Source: CAZUDI01 sp964618975 (GTDB lineage: Bacteria; Desulfobacterota; Desulfomonilia; UBA1062). Taken from it: DNA of 64,000 nt. The DNA lies in the NCBI GenBank assembly GCA_964618975.1, contig CAZUDI010000003.1:101065-165064 (forward strand), read 5' to 3'. This document shows, one piece after another, positions 27,368-36,931 of this stretch. The notes below the pieces were generated by a model. That model made no database searches. It was not told the DNA's origin and saw only the letters and a list, made by a program, of their open reading frames with translations. Position numbers and translations under genes: made by a program. Each line of letters starts with the position of its first letter. The first letter of the stretch is position 1.

Positions 27368-28285
27368 ATGATGGAGGCTACAGGAAAACTACCCACGAAG
27401 ATCCTTGTGGTAGACGATGAGCACGAAACCCTGGACCTGATTCAGGATTACCTCAAGGAAAAGCATTTCTTCATCAACGTGAGCCACAACGCGGAAAACG
27501 CGCTGGTGCTGCTCGAGGAGAACAGCTTCCAGATCGCCATTGTCGATCTGCACCTCCCCGGCATGAACGGCACGGAGCTCCTGAAGACCATCAAAAAGGT
27601 CAGGCCCGAGACCCAGGTGATCATGATCACCGGGTATGGGACCATTCACGATGCCGTAGAATGTATGAAGCTGGGGGCCTCGGACTTCATAACCAAGCCC
27701 ATCCTGCTCGACCATCTGCACATGACCGTCAGACGCATCATGGAAGAGGTCCGGCTCAAGGAAGAGGCCGACCTCGCGGCCTATTACAAAAACCTGTCAC
27801 GCACCGACGAACTCACCGGTCTGTTCAATTTCCGCCACCTCACAGCCACCCTGAGAAAGGAGGTGGAGCGACACCTCAGATACAACCACGTGCTCAGTCT
27901 GGCCATGATCGACATCGACGATTTCAAGACCTACAACGATACCAGAGGACACGAGGAGGGTAATGAAATCCTCATGCGCCTGGCGCATGTCTTCCGGCAC
28001 AACACGCGTAACTGCGACATCCTCGCCCGCTACGGCGGCGAGGAGTTCGTCATCATCTTCCCGGAGACCACCCCGGAAGAGGCCCTGGTGGTCTCGCAGA
28101 GAATCTGCAAGACCGTCGAATCCACCCTGGATATCAGTGTAACCATCGGGCTGACCTCGCTACCCAAGGATACCACCGGCCACGACGAGCTGATCATGCT
28201 CGCGGACAAGGCCATGTACTGGGGCAAAACGCACGGCAAGAACCAGATCGTAATCTACGAGGAATCGATCCGCACCAACAAATAG
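27368..28285 (+). CDS. response regulator with GGDEF (diguanylate cyclase) domain
   Basis: Likely makes cyclic di-GMP when phosphorylated. The receiver (about 12-130) has VVDDEH, phospho-Asp in VDLHLPGMNG near 59, MITGYG and TKPIL. After a helical linker, the GGDEF domain (about 145-300) has the active-site motif RYGGEEF near 222. An RxxD inhibitory site is not evident at the usual position. The 200 bases upstream hold no gene. Its 3' end overlaps the opposing J-domain gene by 31 bases. The c-di-GMP made could act on the PilZ-like protein at 46993-47412. Confidence 0.92.
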   Translation: MMEATGKLPTKILVVDDEHETLDLIQDYLKEKHFFINVSHNAENALVLLEENSFQIAIVDLHLPGMNGTELLKTIKKVRPETQVIMITGYGTIHDAVECMKLGASDFITKPILLDHLHMTVRRIMEEVRLKEEADLAAYYKNLSRTDELTGLFNFRHLTATLRKEVERHLRYNHVLSLAMIDIDDFKTYNDTRGHEEGNEILMRLAHVFRHNTRNCDILARYGGEEFVIIFPETTPEEALVVSQRICKTVESTLDISVTIGLTSLPKDTTGHDELIMLADKAMYWGKTHGKNQIVIYEESIRTNK

Positions 28286-28914
28286 AGGTCGCCCGCATTC
28301 TTCTTGAGATTACGCCGTCCCATGCCCTTGATCCGTAGTATGGTTCCCGATCGGAGGTGGCGGGGGATGTGCACGCGGATGCGCTTCGTCTGGAAGCCCG
28401 GGCGATATTCCAGGGTGATGTAGCCGCCCTTATCGGCGATCTCCGGCGGGACATGGATCTCCTCACGTATGTCCATGACATTATGGAACATGGAACCGGC
28501 GCCCTGGACGGCGATCCTGACCAGACCGCGGCGCAGCACATCCCGGGGGCGCCCGCCGTAGATGAGCGCCTCATAGGCGAAGATCTTGCCGATATTCAAG
28601 AGCCGTTCGAGCCATTCGCCTTTAATGGGCAATTCATTGAACACCTCCTGGTACTCGGAGTGGGAGAAGATGTCCTGATAAACCCGACTACGGTCGAAGA
28701 CACGTGATCGGTCGCGGTCGTAGGCCTGGCGTTTGGACGGATCAATGAGCACGCCATAGGCCTCGGTAAGTTCCTTGAAGTGCTCCTCGGCCAGGGGATC
28801 ACCCGCGTTCACGTCCGGATGATAGCGCAGCGCCAGACAGCGGTAGGCCTTCTTGATTTCCTGACCGGAGGCCTCCCTCCCGATCCCCAAAACCCGATAG
28901 TAGTCCTTGGCCAT
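28255..28914 (-). CDS. J-domain co-chaperone lacking the zinc finger
   Basis: A DnaJ-type protein of 219 residues. The J domain fills residues about 3-68 (DYYRVLGI, HPD motif in YHPDVN near 33). No Gly/Phe linker or cysteine-rich zinc domain is present. The C-terminal region (about 150-215) resembles the last substrate-binding domain (GTILRIKGMGRR, GDLYLLVRI). This is the class B/C build of DnaK partners such as CbpA-like proteins. The start at 28914 gives the standard MAKDYY N-terminus. Confidence 0.88.
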   Translation of the reverse strand: MAKDYYRVLGIGREASGQEIKKAYRCLALRYHPDVNAGDPLAEEHFKELTEAYGVLIDPSKRQAYDRDRSRVFDRSRVYQDIFSHSEYQEVFNELPIKGEWLERLLNIGKIFAYEALIYGGRPRDVLRRGLVRIAVQGAGSMFHNVMDIREEIHVPPEIADKGGYITLEYRPGFQTKRIRVHIPRHLRSGTILRIKGMGRRNLKKNAGDLYLLVRIDSS

Positions 28915-28971
28915 AGCGCCTGTATAGAACATATCCATTCCACCTGACAAGGCGCAGGACACACCGCCGCA

Positions 28972-29622
28972 TCAGCGCGAGGAATGCACGAAGGTCTCCT
29001 GGGGGAGTTCCAGGGCGGTGAGGCTTCCACCGTAGACCGCTCCGGTATCGATGCCGATCTTGTCCGGTTTGACGAGCGGACGCGTAAAGGGGGTGTGACC
29101 GAAGATTACCTTCTTTTCGAGGCCGGTGGCGGCGAAGATGAACTCGTCCCGGATCCAGATGAGCCTGTCACGAGGTTGCTGTGCGAAAGGCACCTGGGGG
29201 ATCACTCCGGCATGCACATAGATATAGGACTGATCCTCAAAGTGCCACCTGAGAGACGCGAAGAAGTCCCTGTGGGGCTCGGGAAGGGCGAGGACCATCT
29301 CGCGCTGGGACCGGCGCCCCACGGCGGCGCCATAGGAGACGAGTGTGGAGACCCCCCCATTGGCGAAATACAGGGTCTCGTTCGTGCCGAATTCCAGATA
29401 ATTGAGGAACATGTCCTCGTGATTGCCGCGCAGGAAAATGCAGGGAACACTGGAGGACAGCCCCAACAGAAAGTCCACCACACCCCTGGAATCGGCCCCG
29501 CGGTCGATATAGTCGCCGAGAAAGATCAGGGTATCCTCCGGGGTGGGATCGAGCTTGCCGATAAGGTCCTCCAGTTTGCTCAGACAACCGTGAATATCCC
29601 CGATGGCCCATTTTCTGCTCAT
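28972..29622 (-). CDS. serine/threonine-type metallophosphatase
   Basis: A calcineurin-like phosphoesterase of 216 residues. The three metal-binding motifs are intact: GDIHG near residue 7, GDYIDRG near 36 and GNHE near 66, with later His residues in HAGV and GHTP. It may dephosphorylate proteins or hydrolyse diadenosine polyphosphates (ApaH-like); the sequence does not decide. ATG at 29622 (MSRKWAIGD) is preferred over 29646. It is tightly followed on the same strand by the J-domain gene. Confidence 0.9.
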   Translation of the reverse strand: MSRKWAIGDIHGCLSKLEDLIGKLDPTPEDTLIFLGDYIDRGADSRGVVDFLLGLSSSVPCIFLRGNHEDMFLNYLEFGTNETLYFANGGVSTLVSYGAAVGRRSQREMVLALPEPHRDFFASLRWHFEDQSYIYVHAGVIPQVPFAQQPRDRLIWIRDEFIFAATGLEKKVIFGHTPFTRPLVKPDKIGIDTGAVYGGSLTALELPQETFVHSSR

Positions 29623-29650
29623 AGACGCGTTGGTAGCACAGCCCAAAGGC

Positions 29651-31291
29651 TCAGGTCAATTTCTTGAGCTTGATGATCTTGATCCTCAGCTCGGGGATCT
29701 TTTCCTGGGCCTTCTGAGAGGAAGGGTTGATCTTCAGGGCCAGTCGGTAGGCATCCAGGGCCGCATTCAGGTCGCCGAGCGCCTCGCGGTCCTGCCGGGA
29801 TGCCGCCCGGGACTCATAGGCATAGGCCAGGGCAAGGGCCACATCGTAGTCCTGATAGGCCTTGAGGTAACGCGTGCAGGCCGTGATGATCTTGTCGTGA
29901 TCCCTAAGCCCGATGGCAGCGCTCACGATCCCCTTGAGGTACTCCTTCTTGGCGCTGATGTCCGCGAGGGTCTGAAAGTAGCGGTAGGCATCCCCATAGT
30001 GCTCCACACCCAGGGACAGGGAGGCCGCCCTGAGAAGGGCTTCACTGTCCTTGGGCTTGGATTTGAGGATACGCTGGTACGTAGAGAGGGCCTCTCCCTT
30101 GCGACCTGCCTTTTCATAGGTGGCGCCTAAATTGAAGAGGAGTACCGTATCATTAGGGGCGAGGCCCACAGCCTTCCTGTAGGCCTCGATCTGCGCCGTA
30201 GTCTTGCCCAGCCGGCCTTCCACCAGGGCCAACTGGGCCACGGCGTTGACATCCTTGGGATACAGCTCGACATAGCGCTGGAGCACGGTCTCCGCCTCCC
30301 GGAAATTATTCCCCTTGAGCGCCGCCTCGATGACCGGCACCAGGATCTCCTTGTGCTGCGCCCCCTGGGACTTGCTGCGATACAGATCGAGGGCCCGGGC
30401 AGGATCGCCGCCCTGCTCGAAGGTCTTGCCGAGATCGAGAATGATGTCGTCGTTGTCCGGGTCCGCCCTGAGGGCCTCCTGCAGGTAGGCGATGCGCTCC
30501 TTGAGCATGCCGAGCTGGCCGGCGGCCAGGGCCATGCGACGATAGGTAGTCACCGTAGCCCTGCCGCTGTCCACGATCCTGCGGCTGGCATCCAGGGCCT
30601 CATTGTACATGCCCAGTTTCAGGTAATACCGGGACAGACTTGCCAGGGCCGCGATGTTATCGGGATCGCTGTCGGTGAGCGCCCTGAAGATACTCACCAG
30701 GGTATCATATTCGCCCTTGTCCTCCAGCAGGAGCTGGAGCCTTTTGAGAAACTCCGCGTTGTGGGGATAATTCGCGTGAGCGTTCCTCAGGATGGCGATC
30801 TTCTCATCGATATTGGAGGTCTCTTTTATCCGCTCCAGGAAATCCTGCTCGTCGAGTTCGATCTCCAGCGGTACCTTGGCGATCTTGTGCCCGATATAGT
30901 AGATATCGATGGGCAAGGAACGGATGCCGGCATCGATGAGCTGCCGCCGGATGAGACTGGTATCGATCGGCTCGTGCACATCGTTGTCTTTGCCGAATCC
31001 GGGGATGTCGGCCGTCAGGTAGGTCTCGAAAAAGGTATTGGCGTTGACCCTTGTAATCACTACGGTCTCTCCGCCTGAGACGGAAAGCGTCTCGCCGGCG
31101 CGGATAATGCGCGGACTCCCGTCGACCTCAAGTTCGAGGGAGAGAAACCGCGGTGGTTTCTTGAAGATGAAAGAGATCATGGCCTCCCGGAAGAGCCCGA
31201 TTCTACCCCCCAGAGGGACGCTCAGAAACAGTGCAAAGCAGATGGCTACAACCAGGATGATCCCTACGAGCGCATTCCCTCTTTTCGTCAT
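29651..31291 (-). CDS. membrane-anchored TPR repeat protein
   Basis: A 546-residue protein. One membrane helix near residues 8-28 anchors it, followed by an unassigned periplasm-facing segment (about 45-150). Some ten TPR-like repeats follow from about 165 to 530, for example LFNLGATYEKAGRKGEAL near 390. Such proteins act as scaffolds; no partner is evident. AGGGA precedes the ATG at 31291. It sits just upstream of the phosphatase and J-domain genes on the same strand, possibly in one operon. Confidence 0.85.
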   Translation of the reverse strand: MTKRGNALVGIILVVAICFALFLSVPLGGRIGLFREAMISFIFKKPPRFLSLELEVDGSPRIIRAGETLSVSGGETVVITRVNANTFFETYLTADIPGFGKDNDVHEPIDTSLIRRQLIDAGIRSLPIDIYYIGHKIAKVPLEIELDEQDFLERIKETSNIDEKIAILRNAHANYPHNAEFLKRLQLLLEDKGEYDTLVSIFRALTDSDPDNIAALASLSRYYLKLGMYNEALDASRRIVDSGRATVTTYRRMALAAGQLGMLKERIAYLQEALRADPDNDDIILDLGKTFEQGGDPARALDLYRSKSQGAQHKEILVPVIEAALKGNNFREAETVLQRYVELYPKDVNAVAQLALVEGRLGKTTAQIEAYRKAVGLAPNDTVLLFNLGATYEKAGRKGEALSTYQRILKSKPKDSEALLRAASLSLGVEHYGDAYRYFQTLADISAKKEYLKGIVSAAIGLRDHDKIITACTRYLKAYQDYDVALALAYAYESRAASRQDREALGDLNAALDAYRLALKINPSSQKAQEKIPELRIKIIKLKKLT

Positions 31292-31640
31292 ACAGGTCCC
31301 TCAAATCACCGCTACTTGCTCCCTCTTATCAACACCGCGTATAGATGTCCACCCTGATTTTATCCGCTCCCCTCAGGGAGATGCGCCCCATAACCCCTGA
31401 TGAGGCCACCAGGGGCAGCGAAGGCAAACCGCGAGCAATCAGCCGACGGGGGCAGGCTTGACACGCATGCGGGCCGGCATTATTGAGTAGGCATCCACGT
31501 CACGGTCGGCACACCCATCGCATCGATGATCATCCACCAATCATGGGTATGAACCCCAGGGCAAGCTTAGGACCCTGCTTTGCGCCGCAAGCATCGGAGA
31601 ATTCGACCATCAGGCGATTAAAGCCCCATGGAGGTACGCC
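31292..31640 (+). other. intergenic region between divergent TPR and pilus genes
   Basis: A stretch of 349 bases between the divergently read TPR gene and the pilus operon; it should hold promoters for both, but no strong -35/-10 pair is seen. It contains repeat copy B near its right end and a hairpin CCCCTG/CAGGGG at about 31394-31415. A GGCAAACC core at 31423-31430 recalls the c-di-GMP-I riboswitch, but the rest of that aptamer is missing. Confidence 0.5.
31541..31592 (-). repeat. dispersed intergenic repeat, copy B
   Basis: A 52-base unit in the opposite orientation to copies A and D. Its reverse complement begins GCTTGCGGCG, carries GGGTCCT and GCTTGCCCTGGGGTTC, and ends TACCCATGA. About 41 of 52 positions match copy A. 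It lies about 50 bases before the first pilus gene. The central hairpin is partly decayed in this copy. Confidence 0.75.
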
Positions 31641-32327
31641 ATGCGTCAAGGGTTCAGTTTCATCGAACTGATGCTCTCGATCACCCTGGCATCCCTGCTC
31701 GTCCTCGGTCTTTACGCCATGAACAACCTCTTTACGGACACGTACACCGAGCTCAGGCGCGGTTGGTATTGCATGCAGTCCCTGAGAAACACGGTGCTCT
31801 TCCTGAACCGCGATCTGCGTCAGTGCGGATACCTGCTGCCCCAGGACCTCAAGCTCGCCGAGGCCCCAAACCAGCTCTTCCTCGCCGGCACGCCTCTCAC
31901 CTCACAGCATTCCGGCCTGCACTATCCGCGCCAAGGGCCGCCGCCGTGCTTTGCGATCGTTACCGGCGCGGATGCTGGCGGACTCAGGCTGGACACCGTC
32001 GACATCGACGGAAACGCCGTACCGGACTTCTGGGCCGACCTCGGCCTCATCACGGAGAGCGGCGCCTATGTGATCGCCCATTCCTACAGGCGGGGAGGCA
32101 TCACCCTGCCTCTCACCTCAACCCCTGAGGTCTTCACCGGGGAGCGGGCCGTGCCCGCCATCCACTACGAGCTCAAGAAGGACGGGCTCTACCGCAACAA
32201 TCAGCTGTTGGCAGAGGCCATAAGCACCTTCCAGCCCACCCTAAGGGACACCACCCTCTCCATTCACCTGAAGGCACGTGCCCATGCCCAGGAACGCGCT
32301 CTTACCTTCGATTTCCCCATCGATTGA
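31641..32327 (+). CDS. PilW-like minor pilin, type IV prepilin signal
   Basis: A 228-residue protein starting with a class III signal: MRQG, then FSFIELML, so the prepilin peptidase would cut after Gly4 and leave Phe1 and Glu5 in the mature pilin. A hydrophobic helix follows (about 7-30). The rest resembles PilW-type minor pilins that initiate pilus assembly. GGAGG lies before the ATG. It heads the pilus locus and overlaps the next gene by 44 bases. Confidence 0.82.
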   Translation: MRQGFSFIELMLSITLASLLVLGLYAMNNLFTDTYTELRRGWYCMQSLRNTVLFLNRDLRQCGYLLPQDLKLAEAPNQLFLAGTPLTSQHSGLHYPRQGPPPCFAIVTGADAGGLRLDTVDIDGNAVPDFWADLGLITESGAYVIAHSYRRGGITLPLTSTPEVFTGERAVPAIHYELKKDGLYRNNQLLAEAISTFQPTLRDTTLSIHLKARAHAQERALTFDFPID

Positions 32328-34422
32328 ATCGGGTTGGGTCCTGGCCTTCGCCCTGGTCTTCCTCCTGGCCCTTCAGCTGGTCGCCCTCACCACGGTCCAC
32401 CTGGTGCGCTCCACCCTCAAGTCCGCCCGCACCTTCCACTCCATTCTGACCCAGGACCATCCCACGGAGGCCACCTGCCGTGAGAGCCTCCACCCCCTCG
32501 AACACGCCCCGGAGGGGTGGGACCACGCCTACTTCGCAACCGAGCTCATGGAACGGATCTCGGGCCGGGTCCAGTCCCTGTCCTGGCGCGTCACCCTCAG
32601 GGAACAGCCCGCCGTGTATCTGCCCGAGGTGATCCTCGCGCGTTCACGGCCCTATCTCGTCATCCTCATCGATGATTCCGAGAGTATGAACTGGTCGGGG
32701 AGCCGCCAGTACGATGAGCAGCGCGTCTACCTTAGGAACAACGCGGGAGAGGTCCGTGAGAACGCACGTGATGCCCTGGTGGAGGATTTCGTGGTGGTCC
32801 CGGAGGGCACCCTGTTTCGCGGGGTCTATGGCAATCGGTACCTAAAGGCGCCCTTTGCCGCTTACATGCAGGGTGCCATGCCCTTCTGGACCGAGTCCCT
32901 GGCCTATGTGCAGAACCTCTGCGACGAGATGGACCTGTGCGAGATCGCCCTGGCCACCACCTCCCGGGGCATCGTAGTGCCCTTCACACACGAGAGCGAA
33001 CCCCTCGCCCACGCCCTGGAAGACATCCACCCCTCTGCATCCAGGTCCCCACTGGCCGAGGCCGTCTATACCGTGCTGGACATACTGGCCGAGCCGTGCG
33101 CCACCGAGCGCCACCTCCTGCTCGTTACCGACGGGTATGCCCTCGATGACGGCAACTTGCCGGAATGGCTGCGCGACTTCGACGGGGACGGAGATGTCTC
33201 GGACAGCCACATCCCCGGGATGGGGTCGCACTGCCTGGATGACATGGCCGCCTATGCCGCCTCGCTGAACGTCCGCTTCCATGTAATGGGTCCTTCAAAC
33301 GCCTTCATTCAGGCTACCGTATCCCAGGGGGGCGGAGAACTCGTTCCCGGGTTTGAGGCCTTTGTACCCCTGGCCTCCTTCACCTCTCAAACCATGGCCG
33401 TACATGAAAACACCCGCCGCTACCTGATCAACACCCGGGCCCGCTTCGACCCAGACTGGGTCTGCGGCGATGCCGGTGCCTGGTACTCGGCCAGGGACGG
33501 GGCGCTCAGGGCCCAGCCGGAGGGGTCCATTCGCGGTGTCATCGTCTCGGCTGCAAGCAACGGTCCCTGCCTGTACGCTGTGACCTCGCGGGATATCCTG
33601 GTTTCAATCGACCTCCCCACCGGGGAGGCCCACTGGGCCTTACAAGGGGTGGGCGGCCGCCTCCAGAAACGCGGCGACACCCTCCTGGCCGGGCCGAATG
33701 CCGCAGGGGAGATCCATGTCCTCAAGGATGGTCCGCGCATCCTCTGGAAAACGCGGGGGGAGTTGTACGCCGCGTCGATTTCCCGGCTATATGTGGCCCG
33801 GGCGCGGGAGATTGTGGGCCTGAATCTGCCAACCGGGGAGGTCACCGCCCAGAACACGACCGGTTCACCGATTACCGCGCTATGCTACGACCCCTGCGAG
33901 GGGGTCCTCGCCGCAGGAAGCGCGACGGGTCTCATCTACCTCTATGACGCAGACCTGCGCCTCTTGGACACGCTCGCCGTAGACCAGAGCACGGCCGTGC
34001 AGGACATCCATACCTTCCGCTGGCGCAAGGCCCTCCATCTCCTCGTACTGGGAGACACGCACCTGGCCTGCCTCAACGCCGACGGCGTCGTGTGGTCGGC
34101 GGACGTGCGCCTGGGCACCGTGAGCGGGGCCCTCATCGCGGATGGGACGATCTACCTCACCACCTGGCAGGTCGATACCGCCTGTCCCGGCATCGATGCC
34201 GGCCGTTCGCACCTGACATGCTACCGGGCCATCGACGGACAAATCCTCTCCCAGGTTTTCCTGCACGAGGGCCGGACCTTCGGACCACGTATCGATCTTT
34301 CCCGCGGCACCCTCGAATACCTCAACTGGAGACTCGACACCTACCACGAGGACATATCCCGTCTGACGGGCAGCACATTCGCGCCCCTGGGTTTGCGTAT
34401 CCTTGCCCAGAGTGCGCCCTGA
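32284..34422 (+). CDS. PilX/PilY1-like protein with VWA and beta-propeller regions
   Basis: A 712-residue protein with an unusual layout. An N-terminal helix like that of PilX (residues about 14-36, GWVLAFALVFLLALQL) is followed by a von Willebrand A domain (about 115-360) with the metal site in LIDDSESM near 124 and VTDGYALDDG near 281. The C-terminal half (about 380-690) contains repeated strands of PQQ-propeller character (SIDLPTGEAHWAL, GLNLPTGEVTAQN). PilY1 adhesins at pilus tips combine VWA-like and propeller parts, so this is probably a tip adhesin. GTG at 32278 is an alternative start. Confidence 0.72.
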   Translation: MPRNALLPSISPSIESGWVLAFALVFLLALQLVALTTVHLVRSTLKSARTFHSILTQDHPTEATCRESLHPLEHAPEGWDHAYFATELMERISGRVQSLSWRVTLREQPAVYLPEVILARSRPYLVILIDDSESMNWSGSRQYDEQRVYLRNNAGEVRENARDALVEDFVVVPEGTLFRGVYGNRYLKAPFAAYMQGAMPFWTESLAYVQNLCDEMDLCEIALATTSRGIVVPFTHESEPLAHALEDIHPSASRSPLAEAVYTVLDILAEPCATERHLLLVTDGYALDDGNLPEWLRDFDGDGDVSDSHIPGMGSHCLDDMAAYAASLNVRFHVMGPSNAFIQATVSQGGGELVPGFEAFVPLASFTSQTMAVHENTRRYLINTRARFDPDWVCGDAGAWYSARDGALRAQPEGSIRGVIVSAASNGPCLYAVTSRDILVSIDLPTGEAHWALQGVGGRLQKRGDTLLAGPNAAGEIHVLKDGPRILWKTRGELYAASISRLYVARAREIVGLNLPTGEVTAQNTTGSPITALCYDPCEGVLAAGSATGLIYLYDADLRLLDTLAVDQSTAVQDIHTFRWRKALHLLVLGDTHLACLNADGVVWSADVRLGTVSGALIADGTIYLTTWQVDTACPGIDAGRSHLTCYRAIDGQILSQVFLHEGRTFGPRIDLSRGTLEYLNWRLDTYHEDISRLTGSTFAPLGLRILAQSAP

Positions 34423-34643
34423 TAGGCGGGCTGGACCCGCAACCTTCCGCCGGGAGAGCCTTCCGCCCGGTTAATTCCAATTACACGATATAATTTATTA
34501 ATTGTTTATTCCCATCACCGCCCCCTGCACACCGCAACTATCCATCCTCACCAATCAGGCAGTCAATTCCTTCTGTTATAAAGTTTCTGGCACGATTCAC
34601 CGAAATATTACTCCTGTAACGATTGAATAAAGGGGGACTCTGT

Positions 34644-35207
34644 ATGAATAGGGCGCATATGACACGGCGGCACGGCTTTACCCTGGTGGAACTGGCCCTG
34701 GTTCTGGTGATCGTGGGACTGCTCATCACCGGTGTTCTGAAGGGCGAGGCCCTCATCCAGAACGCCAAGGTCAAAAAGCTGGTCAACCAGAAGGAGTCGA
34801 TTACCGCGGCCTTCTACACCTTCTATGACCGCTATGGCACCTACCCGGGCGACGAGAATCTCAGTGGGAACCCGACCAGCGATGCTCACGAGGGCAACGG
34901 CAACGGCCAGATTACCGGCAACGAGCGCTGGTACCTCTTCGAGGACCTCGTGCTGGCCGGGATCATCAACGGAAGCTACGAAGGTGGCACCAACGACGTT
35001 CCGAACAACGCCTTCGGCGGCTACCTGCGCGTGGAATACCGCGCCCTGCAGCAGGGCAACTGCGTATTCTTTGGCACCATCCCGGACGAGGTGTCGCAGA
35101 TGGTCGACACGAAATACGACGACGGCATCATCGACTCTGGATCTATCCAGGCCAGCAACCCACCCTACGGCAATGGAACGGCCAAGGTCGTCTACTGGCT
35201 CATGTAG
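34644..35207 (+). CDS. type IV pilin-like protein 1
   Basis: A 187-residue prepilin. Cleavage after Gly11 (TRRHG, then FTLVELALVLVIVG) leaves Phe1 and Glu5; a hydrophobic helix spans about 12-32. The globular part contains YDRYGTYPGDE and GNGQITGNERWYLFE, a layout seen in MSHA-like pilins. AAAGGGGG precedes ATG 34644, which is preferred over the upstream in-frame TTG. The 221 bases upstream are AT-rich with TATAAT-like stretches and probably hold a promoter. It may be the major pilin because it sits apart from the other minor pilins. Confidence 0.85.
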   Translation: MNRAHMTRRHGFTLVELALVLVIVGLLITGVLKGEALIQNAKVKKLVNQKESITAAFYTFYDRYGTYPGDENLSGNPTSDAHEGNGNGQITGNERWYLFEDLVLAGIINGSYEGGTNDVPNNAFGGYLRVEYRALQQGNCVFFGTIPDEVSQMVDTKYDDGIIDSGSIQASNPPYGNGTAKVVYWLM

Positions 35208-35296
35208 CAACCGGCTTGACGGGAGTCCGAACGTGGCGACAGGCTTCGCCGCAGAATCACGGCATTCCCTGAGGTCAATACCGAGACAGGGCGGAC

Positions 35297-36931
35297 ATGG
35301 AAAAGAAACGCATCGGTGATCTTCTCACGGAAGAGGGTATCATCTCGAACCAGGCCATCTCTCTGGCCCTCAAGGAGCAGCAGGCCACCCGGGAACGTGT
35401 CGGCGACATCCTGCTGCGCCTCGGGCTGGTGACCCAGACCGAGCTCGGCCAGGCCATCGCCCAACAGTACGGGATCGAGTTCCTGGACCTGAAGCATTTC
35501 ACCCCCTCCCGGGAGGCCCTCGAGCACCTCTCGTTCCAGTTCGCCAAGGACAACTCCATCCTGCCCGTGGCGGCGGAGAACGGTACGCTCGTCATCGCCA
35601 CCACCGAGCCCGACAACACCAAGGCCCTCGACCTGGCGGGGCGCATCTCGAAGAAAAAGGTCCGCTATGTGGTCGCTTCCCTGTCCCAGATCCAGACCCA
35701 CATCGAAAAGGACTACTACCTCCTGCAGCATCCCCTGGAAGAAGGCCTGAGGGAGATGCTGGAGCGTTCCCGGCGCAACGCCGCCGAAACCGATGCGGAG
35801 CGTCTGGGACGCCTGCTCCTCATGGCGGCGATCACCTCCCGCGCCACCGACATTCACGTGACCCCCACCCCCAAAACCACGCAGATCCACTTCCGCATCG
35901 ACGGAGTGCTCTACCCTTCCTACGCCTTCCCGGTCGAGATCCATTCGCGGCTCATCTCCAGCATCAAGGTCAAGGCCGGCATGGACATCTCCGAGACGCG
36001 CAAGCCCCAGGACGGCCGCATGACCTTCGACTTCCTGCAGGAGTCCTACGATATGCGCGTCTCAACCCTCAGGACCTCGCAGGGCGAGAACCTGGTCCTG
36101 CGGATCCTCTCCAGCTCCGAGGATTTGTATAACTTCAGGAACCTGGGCCTCGAAGAGGACGATGCCCAGCACCTCCAGGAACTCCTGCAGAAGCCCTTCG
36201 GCTTGTTCCTCGTCTCAGGGCCCACGGGCTCGGGAAAGACCACCACCCTCTACGCCGCGCTGCGGGAAATCAACTCCATGGAGAAAAACATCGTCACCGT
36301 GGAGGATCCCATCGAGTACAGCTTCCCCCTCATCCGCCAGACCCAGGTAAACCAGAAGGCGGAGTATGAATTCGCCAGTGCCGTGCGGGCCTTCCTGAGG
36401 CAGGACCCGGACGTCATCCTGATCGGGGAGATCCGTGACCCGGAGACCGCCAGCATGGCGATCCGCGCCGCCACCACCGGCCACCTCGTGCTCTCCACGG
36501 TGCACGCCAACGATGCGGTGGGGGCCGTGCCCCGGCTCAAGGATCTCGGCATCAAGGACTACATGATCTCTTCCTCCCTGGTGTGCGTGGTGGCACAGCG
36601 TCTGGTGCGCGCCCTGTGCCCCCACTGCGCTCGCCCCTATGCCGCGGGCGAAAGTGAACACCAGGTCTTCAACATCGCCCCTGGGAGCACGCTCTTCAAG
36701 CATACCGGGTGCGAACGCTGTCTCAACACCGGCTTCCTGGGACGCACGGTGATCAGCGAAATCATGATCGTAACGGAGGCCCTGGAGAGGCTCATTTCCA
36801 CCGGGGCCCACCCCTTCGAGATCAAGGAGCAGGCCGTGTGTGACGGGATGTATACCCTGTCGCAGGACGCGCGTCGGAAGATCCTCGCGGGACGCACCAG
36901 TTTCTGCGAGGCCAGGAGGGTGCTTAGATAA
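35297..36931 (+). CDS. pilus assembly/type II secretion ATPase, GspE/PilB family
   Basis: Cytoplasmic hexameric ATPase that drives pilus extension. The 544 residues comprise an N-terminal GspE-N domain (about 1-140) and the ATPase core: Walker A GPTGSGKTTT near 308, Asp box VTVEDPIEY near 334, Walker B VILIGEIRDPETA near 374, His box LSTVHAND near 399. Zinc-site cysteines are CPHC near 436 and CERC near 476. It is followed by the GspF-type gene with a one-base overlap (TAATG). No PilT retraction ATPase is in the window. Confidence 0.93.
   Translation: MEKKRIGDLLTEEGIISNQAISLALKEQQATRERVGDILLRLGLVTQTELGQAIAQQYGIEFLDLKHFTPSREALEHLSFQFAKDNSILPVAAENGTLVIATTEPDNTKALDLAGRISKKKVRYVVASLSQIQTHIEKDYYLLQHPLEEGLREMLERSRRNAAETDAERLGRLLLMAAITSRATDIHVTPTPKTTQIHFRIDGVLYPSYAFPVEIHSRLISSIKVKAGMDISETRKPQDGRMTFDFLQESYDMRVSTLRTSQGENLVLRILSSSEDLYNFRNLGLEEDDAQHLQELLQKPFGLFLVSGPTGSGKTTTLYAALREINSMEKNIVTVEDPIEYSFPLIRQTQVNQKAEYEFASAVRAFLRQDPDVILIGEIRDPETASMAIRAATTGHLVLSTVHANDAVGAVPRLKDLGIKDYMISSSLVCVVAQRLVRALCPHCARPYAAGESEHQVFNIAPGSTLFKHTGCERCLNTGFLGRTVISEIMIVTEALERLISTGAHPFEIKEQAVCDGMYTLSQDARRKILAGRTSFCEARRVLR

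Noticed and set aside
31397..31430. CTGATGAG and GGCAAACC upstream of the pilus operon, recalling a hammerhead core and a c-di-GMP-I riboswitch.
   Set aside because: The hammerhead needs GAAA after stem II and a third stem, which are missing. The riboswitch needs a GAAA-type loop and an ACGCAAAGCC-like segment after GGCAAACC, and neither is present.
34588..34602. TGGCACG upstream of pilin 1 as a sigma-54 promoter.
   Set aside because: The -24 half is good, but the position of the -12 box reads ACCG instead of TTGC.
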